From Mesostigma viride (Eukaryota > Streptophyta > Mesostigmatophyceae > Mesostigmatales > Mesostigmataceae), in contig RPFO01000104.1 in assembly GCA_009746045.1 (NCBI GenBank), positions 6,964,750 through 7,028,749 on the forward strand: a DNA stretch of 64,000 nucleotides, written 5' to 3'. Positions 1 to 24,477 of this stretch are shown here, in pieces. Both the position numbers and the translations under genes were made by a program. The notes beneath the pieces were generated by a model that had not been told where the DNA came from, did no database searches, and worked only from the letters and a program-made list of their open reading frames with translations. Numbering within the stretch: the stretch's first letter is position 1; each line of letters opens with the position of its first letter.

Positions 1-843
1 GCAGTCCGGCAGTCGGGCAGTCGGGCAGCCCGGCAGTCGGGCAGTCGGGCAGTCCGGCAGTCGGGCAGTCGGGCAGTCGGCAGTCGGGCAGTCGGGCAGT
101 CGGGCAGTCGGGCAGTCGGGAAGTCGGGCAGTCGGGCAGTCGGGCAGTCGGGCAGTCGGGCAGTCGGGCAGTCGGGCAGTCGGGCAGTCGGGCAGTCGGG
201 CAGTCGGGCAGTCGGGCAGTCGGGCAGTCGGGCAGTCGGGCAGTCGGGCAGTCGGGCAGTCGGGCAGTCGGGCAGTCGGGCAGTCGGGCAGTCGGGCAGT
301 CGGGCAGTCGGGCAGTCGGACAGTCGGGCAGTCCGGCAGTCGGGCAGTCGGGCAGCCCGGCAGTCGGGCAGTCGGGCAGTCCGGCAGTCGGGCAGTCGGG
401 CAGTCCGGCAGTCGGGCAGTCGGGCAGTCGGGCAGTCGGGCAGTCGGGAAGTCGGGCAGTCGGGAAGTCGGGCAGTCGGGCAGTCGGGCAGTCGGACAGT
501 CGGGCAGTCGGGCAGTCGGGCAGTCGGGCAGTCGGGCAGTCGGGAAGTCGGGCAGTTGGGCAGTCGGGCAGTCGGGCAGTCGGGCAGTCGGACAGTCGGG
601 CAGTCGGGCAGTCGGGCAGTCGGGCAGTCGGGCAGTCGGGCAGTCGGGCAGTCGGGCAGTCGGGCAGTCGGACAGTCGGGCAGTCGGGCAGTCGGGCAGT
701 CGGGCAGTCGGGCAGTCGGGCAGTCGGGCAGTCGGGCAGTTGGGCAGTCGGGCAGTCGGGCAGTCGGGCAGTCGGGCAGTCGGGCAGTCGGGCAGTCGGA
801 CAGTCGGGCAGTCGGCGTCGGGCCGTCGGGCAGTCGGGCAGTC
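1..843. repeat. 8-bp tandem array
   Basis: The whole stretch is built from the 8-bp unit GCAGTCGG, with scattered one-base variants (GACAGTCGG, GAAGTCGG, CAGCCCGG). The array is cut by the window edge, so its true length is unknown. Long open frames run through it only because the unit lacks stop codons in some frames; no non-repetitive coding sequence is attached. Confidence 0.97.
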
Positions 844-844
844 G

Positions 845-928
<84 letters not shown>

Positions 929-930
929 TG
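844..930. repeat. (GTGC)n tetranucleotide array
   Basis: An almost pure GTGC run of about 22 units follows the 8-bp array directly, with no unique DNA between them. Confidence 0.97.
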
Positions 931-994
931 AATCGCTGTCCGGATCATCCTCCTGCACTTCTTGTCCGGCAGCTAATGTTGATGATGCACCCCG

Positions 995-1656
995 CGGGGC
1001 GGAGGGCACCGCAGCCGGGGCGCATGGCACGGCAGCCGGGGCGGAGGGCACGGCAGCCGGGGCGCAGGGCACGGCAGCCGGGGCGCAGGGCACGGCAGCC
1101 GGGGCGCAGGGCACGGCAGCCGGGGCGGAGGGCACCGCAGCCGGGGCGGAGGGCACCGCAGCCGGGGCGGAGGGCACCGCAGCCGGGGCGCAGGGCACGG
1201 CAGCCGGGGCGGAGGGCACGGCAGCCGGGGCGCAGGGCACGGCAGCCGGGGCGCAGGGCACGGCAGCCGGGGCGCAGGGCACGGCAGCCGGGGCGCAGGG
1301 CACGGCAGCCGGGGCGGAGGGCACAGCAGCCGGGGCGGAGGGCACAGCAGCCGGGGCGCAGGGCACCGCAGCCAGGGCGGAGGGCACAGCAGCCGGGGCG
1401 CAGGGCACGGCAGCCGGGGCGGAGGGCGCCGCAGCCGGGGCGGAGGGCACCGCAGCCGGGGCGGAGGGCACGGCAGCCGGGGCGCAGGGCACGGCAGCCG
1501 GGGCGGAGGGCACGGCAGCCGGGGCGCATGGCACGGCAGCCGGGGCGCAGGGCACGGCAGCCGGGGCGGAGGGCACGGCAGCCGGGGCGCAGGGCACGGC
1601 AGCCGGGGCGGAGGGCACGGCAGCCGGGGCGCAGGGCACGGCAGCCGGGGCGGCAT
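995..1656. repeat. 21-bp GC-rich minisatellite
   Basis: About 31 copies of a 21-bp unit (GGGCACGGCAGCCGGGGCG plus two bases). Units alternate mainly between two variants, ending in CAG or GAG. In one frame this reads as the heptapeptide GTAAGA(Q/E). The array is open in several frames on both strands, so open reading alone is no evidence of coding. After the array the sequence becomes ordinary within 30 bp. Confidence 0.95.
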
Positions 1657-1761
1657 CCAGTGGGGCGTCCGAAGGCGGGGCGCAAGCTTTTGATGTCTTT
1701 TGTGCATTGCTCTCGTTTCGTCTACAACGAGGCTTGCAGTTTGCCCTTTCGCCCTCGCCGC

Positions 1762-1995
1762 TCAAATAGTCAGCGGTTCTGTTGGTTGGTAAGCTAGATC
1801 GCAAAAGGCCCTTTGCTTTGGACCTTTATCGCAAAACACCAACACCCAGTTGAGGTCGTGAAAATTTAGGGGCCCATTCTTGAGCTCTTGCTTGTTGGCT
1901 TTGTCGAGCGCCTGATTAGCGAGCTTGGGGGTCTCATATATTTGACCGCAGTCAACATTGGGGTAAGGCTTCAGGGCGTCAATAAATTGGTTAAT
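1762..1995 (-). CDS. possible extra 3' exon of the membrane-protein gene
   Basis: This minus-strand open segment of 77 codons plus stop is rich in charged and polar residues (PYPNVDCGQIYETP, NFHDLNWVLVFCDKG) and does not look like random translation. It can be entered in phase 0 from an AG at 1996-1997. A phase-0 GT inside the last exon of the neighbouring gene, just before its VDEPVW segment, could feed it and give an alternative C-terminus. It may instead belong to a separate gene or be chance. I do not recognise the sequence. Confidence 0.25.
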   Translation of the reverse strand: MNQFIDALKPYPNVDCGQIYETPKLANQALDKANKQELKNGPLNFHDLNWVLVFCDKGPKQRAFCDLAYQPTEPLTI

Positions 1996-2277
1996 CTCCG
2001 TAGTGCTCAAGGTGCTGCTCGATATTGAAACGCCACAAACACGGAATACAGCAAAGTACAAAGCATTCATGTAAGACAATGCGGGACAAATGGGTAACAA
2101 ATGGGGAGAGTTATATTAATGAAAAGAGACAACGAACTTGGAAGCATGGCACGCCGAGCCCCCGAGTAAGGTTAAACATTTAGCCACCACGCATTGGGCT
2201 TGCCATGAACACCCCATGGAGCGCTATGCTAAGGTTTTCTTGCGACCCCATGTTGTGTGTGGCTTGTCAGTAATGTG

Positions 2278-4701
2278 CTAGTAGGAAAGGACAAGCCACG
2301 AGGTTAAGATAAGATTACGCCCGGCATAGGGCTGCCAAACGGGCTCATCTACCATAAACGCTGCAATAAGGCTTCTGTAGAATAAAAATCTATTTCCAAG
2401 CAAAACCATACCGTAAACCAAAACTAGCAGGCCATAAAGACCAATCACAGGCCAATCAACAAAACCCAAAGAACATTCAGCCAAAAGAGTTACATTATGC
2501 ACTACTACAATATTTGATATGGCCTTGGTGAACACCATGAAAGCTAAGGCAACTAAGAGACTGTGCTTGATAAACGACGCAAATCAGAAAAAGGTTGTTC
2601 AATGTATTGATGACATGTAGAGTAAAAACAACACGCGCATACCCAAGCGTACCTTTTCTTGGAGCGTACAGCATCCGCGCACCCCGTGCAGTATAAATGA
2701 GAGCCAACGAATTGAAGTGGTTCAAGGCCGGCCACAAGTGGATTGTCCGGATGGGTGCCCGTGTTGTCACAGCAGCGCCTCCCAGAAATACCTCTGCGAG
2801 CACACTTGTAGGAGGCCTTCCTTTTCCTGGTTGCCTTGTTTGTGCCTTCACAACTGGGCACTGGTGTTGGATTTTGTCTTGAACTTCCCTGTTTTGGGTC
2901 AGCAACATAAGAAATTAAACACGATGTTCAGAAACTAATTACAAGTTACAACATAGTCATGGATTTGGTGGGTGCAATTAGCTGGGGACGCCATAAACAT
3001 AAGTTGCCATTATGAAGCTCACTAACTGCCTTATATGCAAATAACTCCATTATCATGGAAAGATGCTTACAACAAGAACATTCCAGACCATGTCGCTACC
3101 AAGCATGAGCGAGTTCGAACGGGAAAATGAGATAACGACATGGAAGGGCAACGTACGTTGGAAAACGGTTGTCCGCCGTGCTGACCAATCGGTGCCGGCG
3201 CTGCCGCAGGTGGAGGTGCTCCAACATGGGAAGGTGGCGGAGAAAGTGGCGGAGAAGGTGGCGGAGAAGGTGGCGGTGGCGGTGGCGGTGGCGGTGGCGG
3301 TGGCGGTGGCGGTGGCGGTGGGGGTGGCGGGGAAGCAGAGAAAGATAATACGTGAGAGTACGTAATACGCAAGAGTACGCGTATCCGTAGGCATACGTTT
3401 AACATCCGTACGGCAAAGCTGCGTATGATGTATAGTCTGCGTACGAAACGTATCATATGCCACACTATTTCCCTTTGCGGGGAAGGTGGCGGGGGAGGGG
3501 GAGGGATGCTTTCCCCGCGCTGTGAGGAAGGATGCTTGCGTTGCCGCACCGCTTTACGCCGAGCGAGAAGGCGGCGAACAATACCGCGATGCCTGGGTCG
3601 CCGAACTGACTGCCGTTTTGGAGCGATGCATTGTGCCTTGTGCCAAATGCAGACATGGACATAAGGAGAGCACCTCGGCATATCCCTGCTCAGCAACGCG
3701 CAAAAGGAAAAAGGGCAGCGAAGAAAGAAGTTATGAACTACCTCGATCGCACCTCAAAATGGCCAAGCAAGTCTAGGCATAGCTGCATGGGGCTGCCAAT
3801 ATAACTCCAAAAATAAACCCTAACTTAAGAATAGCTTCCGCTAGATCCCAATAGGCTAGGCCCACCGCGTGCCGCACGTGGCGCCAAGAAGTATCTGAAA
3901 CAACTCATCATTGTGTATTCCGCTGGAAACTGAAAGAGGAGCATTCAGTGCATTAGTCGTTTTAGGGTAGCATGGATTCCTTACCTCAGACCAACATGTA
4001 GTGCCAATAACGCCAAGGTGATCCACCATGTGGATGCATGAAGATCTGCACCACATTGCCGCGTGACAAGGTATGAACATACCAACAAAGTTGCAGAGCA
4101 AGCCGTTCTCAGGAGGGCTATTACCCAACCATAAAGCCCCATGGCATAACGCTTCCATCTCGTGCAAAAGGACAACTATGACCTAGAAATTCAGAAAATA
4201 TATTCTTAGTCTTTCCCTCTACTCCTTGCTTACCTGGGTTGATAGGCGCGACAACTGAAAACTTCGCAGGCACCCGCGCGCGCTCTTGCACCGCCACATG
4301 CCCTACATGGATAACCACCAACCAAACATGAAAAAAGGGTATAACTAGAAGGATTAAGGAAAGAGGAAATGCATTTAATTCATATAGTTAATATCGCCAT
4401 GAAATTGTATGTTGAAGTAATAATGGGCCGAAATATGCACATCGGGAACACGTCCCATTAATGCACATGCGAAGCTAATGTCAGGACAACGCATCATTAA
4501 CAAGGGGGGGTCCGCATGCGCAAGACGAAGCAAGTACAGTTAATATGATGTGCCATTTGGACAGAAACTGGAATAAGGGCTTAACGCCTTACCTAAGGCA
4601 CAGACCCACACGATGCCGCTGACCGCTAGAAAAATTGCGAGGATGGCCACCAGCACACCCTGTCTGGTGCTGGTCAAGCAGCAAAGGCAGGGCCGGGCCA
4701 T
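2278..4701 (-). CDS. hypothetical multi-pass membrane protein, seven exons
   Basis: I do not recognise this protein. Exons on the minus strand: 4701-4593, 4344-4234, 4175-3985, 3929-3866, 3685-3558, 2888-2653, 2560-2278. They join in phase at every GT-AG junction and give about 373 residues ending at TAG. The first exon encodes MARPCLCC followed by a hydrophobic helix (about residues 15-36, VLVAILAIFLAVSGIVW). A second hydrophobic stretch (IPFFHVWLVVIHVG) follows, then a short one (GIAVLFAAFSLG). After a basic, Cys-rich loop of about 80 residues there are two or three strong C-terminal helices (LLVALAFMVF, VIGLYGLLVLVYGMVLLG). The ATG is the first in frame, and the gene is divergent from the alanyl-tRNA synthetase gene. 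Introns 2 and 3 are only 58 and 55 nt, which is short. The last exon may instead splice to 1762-1995. Exon structure rests on phase and splice signals, not homology. Confidence 0.55.
3228..3331. repeat. GGCGGT/GGCGGA microsatellite inside an intron
   Basis: (GGCGGA) then (GGCGGT) units. On the minus strand this reads as polyproline, which in green algae often marks cell-wall proteins. Here the exons on both sides join in phase without it, so it is best placed in the intron between 3557 and 2889. Confidence 0.7.
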
Positions 4702-5867
4702 GAAAGCTGGAGGTCACGAGCACTTTGTTGCAGTGGATGTAAACGACCCCCCTGTTTGGAGCACAAAAGGCGAGAAGCAAATTAAAAACGGAAAGCGCCA
4801 GTCATACACCGCGCAGCTCGCGAGAATTCCAGGAACCAGTTTTTGTGTGATATTCGCATTTAGATGTCGTGCATAACCATTCCTTTATTATCGCACACAC
4901 CAGTAAACAGTACAAGGATTTGCGTCAACCCAGCTAAATGCCGAGGGTGCCACGGACGTGTATGCCAGCGAGCTCGAGTCTGGCGAGCAATCACTCAAAC
5001 ATGTCCACTGTCCCTAAGCCGAGCATCACCCTAACATGTCCGCCATTGCTACGTTTTATCATCCTTGACTGCGCTTGTAGTCAACAAAGAAATTAGCCAA
5101 GTCCTACAGTAATTGGCGCGGCAGGCCCTTTTTTCCCGCGTAACTCGTGTGCCGGTCCGGCGCGGCGTGGCCTGGGCAGGCGCGTCGGACTTAGTGCGGT
5201 GGTGTCCCGGAACCCCGCACTCACCCCCGCACTAGAGTTTGTGTCATCAGAGCCAAATTATGCGCTTCCCCTTTCAGCGGGGAAAGTCCCCCCGGGCTTC
5301 CGGGGCAAATTCAGCAAGCGCTGCGGAACTTCGATACTAAAATTTCGTTTTTTGTTCGTACCGTACAGCCAATCATTTTGCGCCCGGATCAAATTGTGAT
5401 CTGGTCACTGAACACGAAAATTTCAGCGCGTTGGGGGGGGGCATATGGGGGCCGGCTGTCGGCGCACCGGTGGCGGCGCCCCAGGGGGGCGCTAGCATAC
5501 TGGGGGCCAGCAAGTTTCATTCCGGCGGTTGGCATTGGACCCTGAGTTCAATATGGGGGCCGGACATTTCAACCTGGCGGTGGCGGTATTGGGCCCCCAA
5601 ATAGCATGGCTGTATGTCACCCCTCCATTCGCAACTCCGCCATTCCCCGACTTGCGTCCGTTGAATACCCGTCCAATCTCCCTCTCAGCGACGACCTGCC
5701 CGGCTGTCGAAGCAAGGCGCGGCGACTCAAATGGTTGGTTGCGCCGGCAGGAGCTGGACGCGTGCACACACGCAGCTATGCGGGTGGTGTGCCTTCATTT
5801 CCTGCGCGTGGACAAGACGTGGTGGTGTGTTTTGTTGCCGTAGGCCGTCTCCATCCGGGCTTTGGCC
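4702..5867. promoter_or_regulatory. shared divergent upstream region
   Basis: About 1.17 kb separates the start codons of the membrane-protein gene (minus) and the alanyl-tRNA synthetase gene (plus). No exon-like open segment or repeat is evident. Short runs of G and C occur at 5425-5495. Any promoters for both genes should lie here; I see no clear TATA box near either start. Confidence 0.4.
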
Positions 5868-19916
<14,049 letters not shown>

Positions 19917-20404
19917 GTCGCGGATGCCGGGGGTCGAGACAAGCAATGAATAATTTATCAGCACGCCAGTGGGCACTTTGGCATTTATTATGGCGCGGAG
20001 CTATTGATAACCGTTCTATCAATTGGTATGGTATCATGTAGGCAGGCGAGTTTATGAGCTATCATGTGCATTGCGTCCGGAGTAAGTACCACGAGACGCG
20101 ATTCTACGGGGAGTCCAAACTGCATGGCAAACTTTTCAACCCCACTACAGAACATTCAGATGTAAAATACAGATCCTCAGGACTGTTCTTTATGTGTCAC
20201 ATGCACCTTAAATAATGATACATCCCTTTTCTGGCCTGCGCTGGTTGTCTCCTTGATACATCCCTGCTGAGGGCCAAATCAGAACATCCCTGCTGAGGGC
20301 CAGCGCAACAATCCCATTGTCGTCGGTGAAAAAATGGCTCGGAGTTGGAAAGCCGCATGACAAAATTAGATGAGAGGTATTCCTCCAGTGATATCGGTGA
20401 TTTG
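19917..20404. other. 3' region of the synthetase gene; no further gene seen
   Basis: Probable 3' UTR and spacer. TGTAA at 20161-20165, 245 bp after the stop codon, fits the green-algal polyadenylation signal. A copy of the dispersed word TTCTGGCCTGCGCTGG starts at 20229. No coding sequence is recognised. Confidence 0.5.
20161..20165 (+). terminator. TGTAA polyadenylation signal
   Basis: TGTAA downstream of the alanyl-tRNA synthetase stop codon. In Chlorophyceae this pentamer usually lies 10-20 nt before the cleavage site. It is a short motif, so chance occurrence cannot be excluded. Confidence 0.45.
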
Positions 20405-20770
20405 AATTAATTAGACTCGTGCACCCGTTGGGGAGTCACGGAGCATTAACCCCGATGGATGGATGGGTGCAAACAGTCCTACCGGTCTAATCTATCTACA
20501 GCAGCTACCTACGACAGATCTATCTAACAGCATTACATCTATCTAGACAGCCTCACGCTGCCCTAGGGGAGCTGTCTGGCGTGCCTCCCACGGGTTTGCA
20601 CACGTGGGCGCTTCCCCACAGGGGGGGGCTCGTTGTCCTCTACGACCTGGGCCCACTTGGCCTTGTCCATCATCTTCGTCCAAATCACGGAGAGGCCTAG
20701 GCCCCCCATGTCCTCTACTAGCTGGTCTTTGAAGGTGCGGGCCTTGCGGCGTCTAACATCACTGGGTGAT
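20405..20770 (-). pseudogene. LINE-A fragment, 3' end
   Basis: The minus-strand segment reads MMDKAKWAQVVEDNEPPPVGKRP, close to the C-terminal tail of the LINE-A reverse transcriptase at 21535 (MQDKTRWKKIVKAHTPDPVGK). It is followed by a 3' UTR carrying the word GTTGGGGAGTCACGGAGCA, also found at 36945-36985. Only the last 60 or so codons are recognisable. Confidence 0.7.
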
Positions 20771-21119
20771 TTGAATGGTAGTGCATTGGTGGTACTGCAC
20801 GACGCCCCGGTATTGGACGGAATTTCCGGTCTGGTGCCCAAGCAGATTTTACATCTCACGTGCGCTACATGCAGAAAAGGGCTTGGGTACGCGACGCGAG
20901 GCGACGATGAAAATAGCTCGCAGAAAAGGAACTGTGGCAACTATTTGGCGCCGCGTTGGTCGTGACGTTGTTTGCTCTGTTGGATCTGCATCTACGGTGT
21001 TCGTGGGTTGTTTCGAAACCCGGTCGATGAATTAATTTGACGGAGAAACTTCGAGTATATTAATCATAGCTCCGTTGGGAGCATTAATTAATTACTTAAT
21101 TATCAACATCAATAGTTGG

Positions 21120-21395
21120 GAGTCAATGTAGCACATATCCCTGAGAAGGGGCATATGGCTTTTAATACATCCTAGGCTACTTCATGCAAGGGTGGGAATG
21201 TAAGCTACCCGTGCTCTAGGTGCACCAGGGCACCCGCACCACCATGCTGTCTCAGGTTCAACCCGCCTAAGGGGGGGATCCTGGCACGGGGGAGGAAGAT
21301 CATCGTGGCTATACAAGAGCTAGGACATGGCTTCTCGACAGAGAGCATCTCTCTGCATGGCATAGCATGGCTAAATTCTTAATGCAACATCCATT
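21120..21395 (+). repeat. dispersed non-coding repeat X, copy 1
   Basis: About 275 bp starting near CACATATCCCTGAGAAGGGG and containing GGCATATGGCTTTTAATAC, GCTCTAGGTGCACCA and GGCTAAATTCTTAATGCA. Related copies occur near 35725, 37430, 39478-41130 (inverted, split) and 49850 (inverted). No open frame is conserved. Confidence 0.8.
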
Positions 21396-21534
21396 AAATT
21401 AAATTAAATTAAATTAAATTATAACATGCCTCCGTGGGGAGGTCATGTAGCACATATTCCATGATGGATGGGGTGGAGGAAGCCGCGTGGTCGAACTATA
21501 CTAACGCTAGGCTATCTAGAAAATCCTAACTACA

Positions 21535-23232
21535 CTACTCATCAAAACGCCTCCTCCGCTTGGGGGGAGGTGGCTTGCCCACAGGGTCGGGCGTGTGCGC
21601 CTTGACAATCTTCTTCCACCGCGTCTTGTCCTGCATGACAGTCCAAAGACGGGAGAGAGAGTGGATGCGGTGCTCAAACTGGGCTGGGACCACTAGGTCG
21701 TCCAGCAACATCTGAACGTAGTTGGTGACAGGTTTCCCTACCCTTTTGGGAATGTCCGCGGGGCCAGGCCAGGTCAGAATATGCCGCCCTGGCTGGCCAA
21801 GCCGCTGGGGGCCGGCCAGACCAAGGGTGGTGTCGACCTGGCTAGTGCGGGCAAGGTGTCCTACAAATGCTATCCTACGCTGCCTAATCTCGTCCGAAAC
21901 ACGAGGCATGCCATGATACAAAGACTCTGATGACGGACGCTCGGAAAAACCTACGTTAAGGACCTGCCGGAGCATCCTGTAAACTGTGCCGTCGAGCCGA
22001 GCTGCCAGTTTGGGTGGGAGGGTCCACGCCTCGGCGCCATACGTGAGCACCGTGAGGACGAGGACCTTGAAGAGCATGCGTTTGCGGTGCCCGTCCAGGC
22101 CCTTCGAGCGCCAGTAAGGTGTGAGCGAACGGAGCTTGGCCCAGGCGAGGGCGATGCGGGTGTCCACATCGTCGTCGGTGTCAGGAAGCCAGCTCCCCAA
22201 CAGCTTGAAGCGGTCGCGGAACGGGACCTCCGTCCCGTCGAGCAGGCGCGGCAGCGGTGGTTTACTGGAGGCCCCTATCACCATCGCCTCAGTCTTGACA
22301 CTAATCTCCAACCCCACCGCCCGCGCCTCCAGGCCCAGGCAGTCCAGCCAGGTCTGAATGTGCTCGGGGCTCTCGATGAGGGTGGTATCATCCGCATAAA
22401 TCAGGTCGGCAAGGCGGTACCCCGGTCTAACCCCGCCGTGCTCTTTCACGTTAAGGATGTCCAAGCCTGGCTCGAACCCCTTAAGAGCAGTAAAGCGCGC
22501 ACGTGCCCGGCGCATGACGTGATCCACGACAATAATGAACAGGTATGGGGACAGGACACAACCTTGCCACACCCCGTGGTGAAGGGGGAATGGTGGAGTG
22601 GTGCCCTCCGCAGTCCGCACTACCGCCTGTGAGCCCTCATACAGTCGGCGAATGGCAGCAATAAACGCAGGTGGTACCCGATCCAGAGCTAGGATGGCCC
22701 AAAGAGCCTCCCAGAGAACCGTGTCAAAGGCCTTGATATAGTCAACAAAAATGAAGACCAGCGGCAAACTGTCAGGGGGAAGTCGACGCACCTCCTCCAT
22801 CAACCGGCGCGCGACAAACACAGCCATGACAGTGTTACGACCACTACGGAAACCCATCTGAGACTCACCCAGGTGTGGGTCCAGCGCGGCGCGGAGCCTG
22901 TGCAGCATCATGCGCATGAAGACCTTCAGCGCGGCGCTCTGGAGGCAGACACCCCGGTAGTTGCCGGGGTCAGCAGCAGAGCCCTTCTTGTACAGCATGA
23001 CGCGGATGGCCGTCTGCCACTCAGCAGGCGGAGGCTCGTCAGAGAGCAGGACACGGTTGCAGAACGCCAGCAGAAGATCCCTAACCGCCAGATCAGGGGT
23101 CTTCAGCAGCTCAGCAGAAAGGTGGTCGGCACCGACCGCTGCATCGTACCGCAGGCGAGCAAGGGCGCCGTCCAATTCCTCCAAAGTGAAGGGGGGGACA
23201 ACGTCGTCAGTGGCAAGGCGGCCCTCCTGCAA
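21535..23232 (-). CDS. LINE-A reverse transcriptase (565-aa open part)
   Basis: Target-primed reverse transcription enzyme of a non-LTR retrotransposon. Fingers and palm motifs are visible: YKKGSAADPGNYRGVCL, then FVDYIKAFDTV (first catalytic Asp), GVWQGCVLSPYLF, and YADDTTL with the catalytic Asp pair. The C-terminal region has the RRIAFVGHLAR motif common in algal and other non-LTR elements and ends in a basic KRRRRFDE tail. No C-terminal zinc knuckle is evident. The frame continues upstream of the first ATG, so 23232 is not a true start: the protein is the C-terminal half of a polyprotein whose N-terminal part is at 23103-24443, one frame away. A frameshift most likely sits in the long G/C homopolymers at 23325-23350, by mutation or sequencing error. 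Confidence 0.85.
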   Translation of the reverse strand: MQEGRLATDDVVPPFTLEELDGALARLRYDAAVGADHLSAELLKTPDLAVRDLLLAFCNRVLLSDEPPPAEWQTAIRVMLYKKGSAADPGNYRGVCLQSAALKVFMRMMLHRLRAALDPHLGESQMGFRSGRNTVMAVFVARRLMEEVRRLPPDSLPLVFIFVDYIKAFDTVLWEALWAILALDRVPPAFIAAIRRLYEGSQAVVRTAEGTTPPFPLHHGVWQGCVLSPYLFIIVVDHVMRRARARFTALKGFEPGLDILNVKEHGGVRPGYRLADLIYADDTTLIESPEHIQTWLDCLGLEARAVGLEISVKTEAMVIGASSKPPLPRLLDGTEVPFRDRFKLLGSWLPDTDDDVDTRIALAWAKLRSLTPYWRSKGLDGHRKRMLFKVLVLTVLTYGAEAWTLPPKLAARLDGTVYRMLRQVLNVGFSERPSSESLYHGMPRVSDEIRQRRIAFVGHLARTSQVDTTLGLAGPQRLGQPGRHILTWPGPADIPKRVGKPVTNYVQMLLDDLVVPAQFEHRIHSLSRLWTVMQDKTRWKKIVKAHTPDPVGKPPPPKRRRRFDE

Positions 23233-23299
23233 GGCGGGGACTTGGTAGTCCGCGGCCGAGGAGGGGGGCGCCGGTGGCGGCGGGGGTCCGGCGACCCCG

Positions 23300-24404
23300 A
23301 GGCGGGCGGCCGTCTCGGGGTGCAGCGGCGGGGGGGGGCGCGAGCCCCCCCGGTCAAGGAAACATTGTGGGCCAACCAGCGGTCAAGGCTTACCGGCGCC
23401 GTGCCGTCCCCCGTATGCTCCACCGGGGTGCGCTGCCGCCGGCCGCCGAGCCGGTCGAGGTGGTACCACATGTCCTTGCCCTGGTTGCGGGCCTGGCAGG
23501 CCTTGGCATCCGCGATGCACTGGGCCGCCTCCGCGTCCTGAGCGTGCGCGTAGGCCTCCACAAGGGCGGCCTTGAGCGATGGTTTCTGCAGCGGGTCCCG
23601 GTTACGCTTGAGGCGGTGCCGGGCGGCCAAGACCTTGGGGTCCTGGCGGTAGAGCGGGCCGGGGCGGCGGCGGGGCATGACCGGCAGGTGCCGGGCCGCC
23701 AGCAACGGGGCACGGGCCGCAAAGCCCGCAAAAACGGCTGCGTTGGGGGCACCATTGTCCAGCTTGTCGACGTCCGCCCGGGCGTCCAGTGCCGACAGGT
23801 ACTTCCGTCGGCACCAGTTCCGCTCGTGCTCGGCGTCCGTCCAATCCTCAGGATCTCCCTTGACCGGACGTAGAGCAGACCAGTCAGGGCGGACCACTGT
23901 GGCGCGGCGCGTGGGGACGTGGAACCGGAGCCGAAGGGTCGCGCGCACCAACCGGTGATCAGAGCACACCGTGGGCGTGTCAAACACTCGGGCGTCCAGA
24001 ACCGAGGTACACCTGGGCTGCCGTACCACCACATAGTCCAGACAGGCCTGACGGCCGTTAGGGCCACGAAAAGTGACCAAGTCCTGTGAGGGACGTTGGA
24101 ATTGACAGTTGACAGCAACCATCCCGCTATCCCGCAAAAAGGCAGAGAAAAGGGGAGTATTGGCGTTAGCTTCCGTGTCAGCAGGCGCAAAGCGACTGCC
24201 AGCAGTGCCCACGGGGAGCGTGGCATTGGCGTCGAGCAGCATAACCAAAAAGTGGCGGGCCGGAGTGACCCTCTCAAGGTCATGCAAAGATTCGAAGAAC
24301 TCCTCACGGGCCGAATCAGGTAGACCACTGTGGGGTGCGTAGCCCACCCCCACCGTGAGGTGGTGTTTAGACCGCCCCTCGACAGACAACATCCATGGGG
24401 GTCC
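23300..24404 (-). pseudogene. LINE-A endonuclease part (truncated, frameshifted)
   Basis: The minus-strand frame ending at 23103 encodes the C-terminal two-thirds of an endonuclease/exonuclease/phosphatase fold. It shows VMLLDANATLP (metal-binding D.N), LDYVVV, and SDHRLVRATLR (catalytic SDH). After residue 200 comes a basic Pro/Arg-rich linker. The first ~20 residues of the open frame (MLPSEFSHAMPIM) come from the adjacent repeat X, not from the element. The frame is lost near 23325-23350, so this copy cannot make a full ORF2 protein. Confidence 0.78.
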
Positions 24405-24477
24405 CATTATAGGCATGGCGTGGCTAAATTCTGAAGGCAACATCCATGGGGGCCATTATGGGCGCACATGCGCGTGG
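24405..24477 (+). repeat. repeat X fragment between two LINE-A copies
   Basis: About 73 bp (GTCCCATTATAGGCATGG ... GGCGCACATGCGCGTGGG) matching the ends of X copies at about 36045-36115 and 37715-37795. It separates the minus LINE-A copy from a plus one. Confidence 0.65.

Larger units (their letters stand above)
21397..24415 (-). mobile_element. LINE-A non-LTR retrotransposon, 5'-truncated copy
   Basis: A minus-strand element whose 3' end is a short TTTAA-type microsatellite (AATTA repeats at 21397-21421). It carries the C-terminal part of an AP-type endonuclease and a full reverse transcriptase in two frames (next two entries). The start of the endonuclease is missing, so the copy is 5'-truncated. 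The 5' end abuts a fragment of repeat X at 24405-24477, beyond which another LINE-A copy runs in the opposite direction. Confidence 0.88.

Noticed and set aside
1-930. CRISPR array
   Set aside because: The repeats have no unique spacers and the window is eukaryotic.
556-1797. Long open frames (up to 413 codons) across the tandem arrays
   Set aside because: They are open in three or more frames on both strands because the repeat units lack stop codons; no non-repetitive domain or start context supports them.
3067-3696. Minus-strand polyproline protein (pherophorin-like)
   Set aside because: The polyproline comes from a GGCGGT microsatellite; no acceptor upstream gives the right phase, while the exons on both sides join in phase without it.
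4046-4082. A 37-nt intron in the membrane-protein gene
   Set aside because: GT and AG are present and both frames stay open, but 37 nt is below a usual intron size and reading through keeps an open frame that ends at a better donor (3983-3984).
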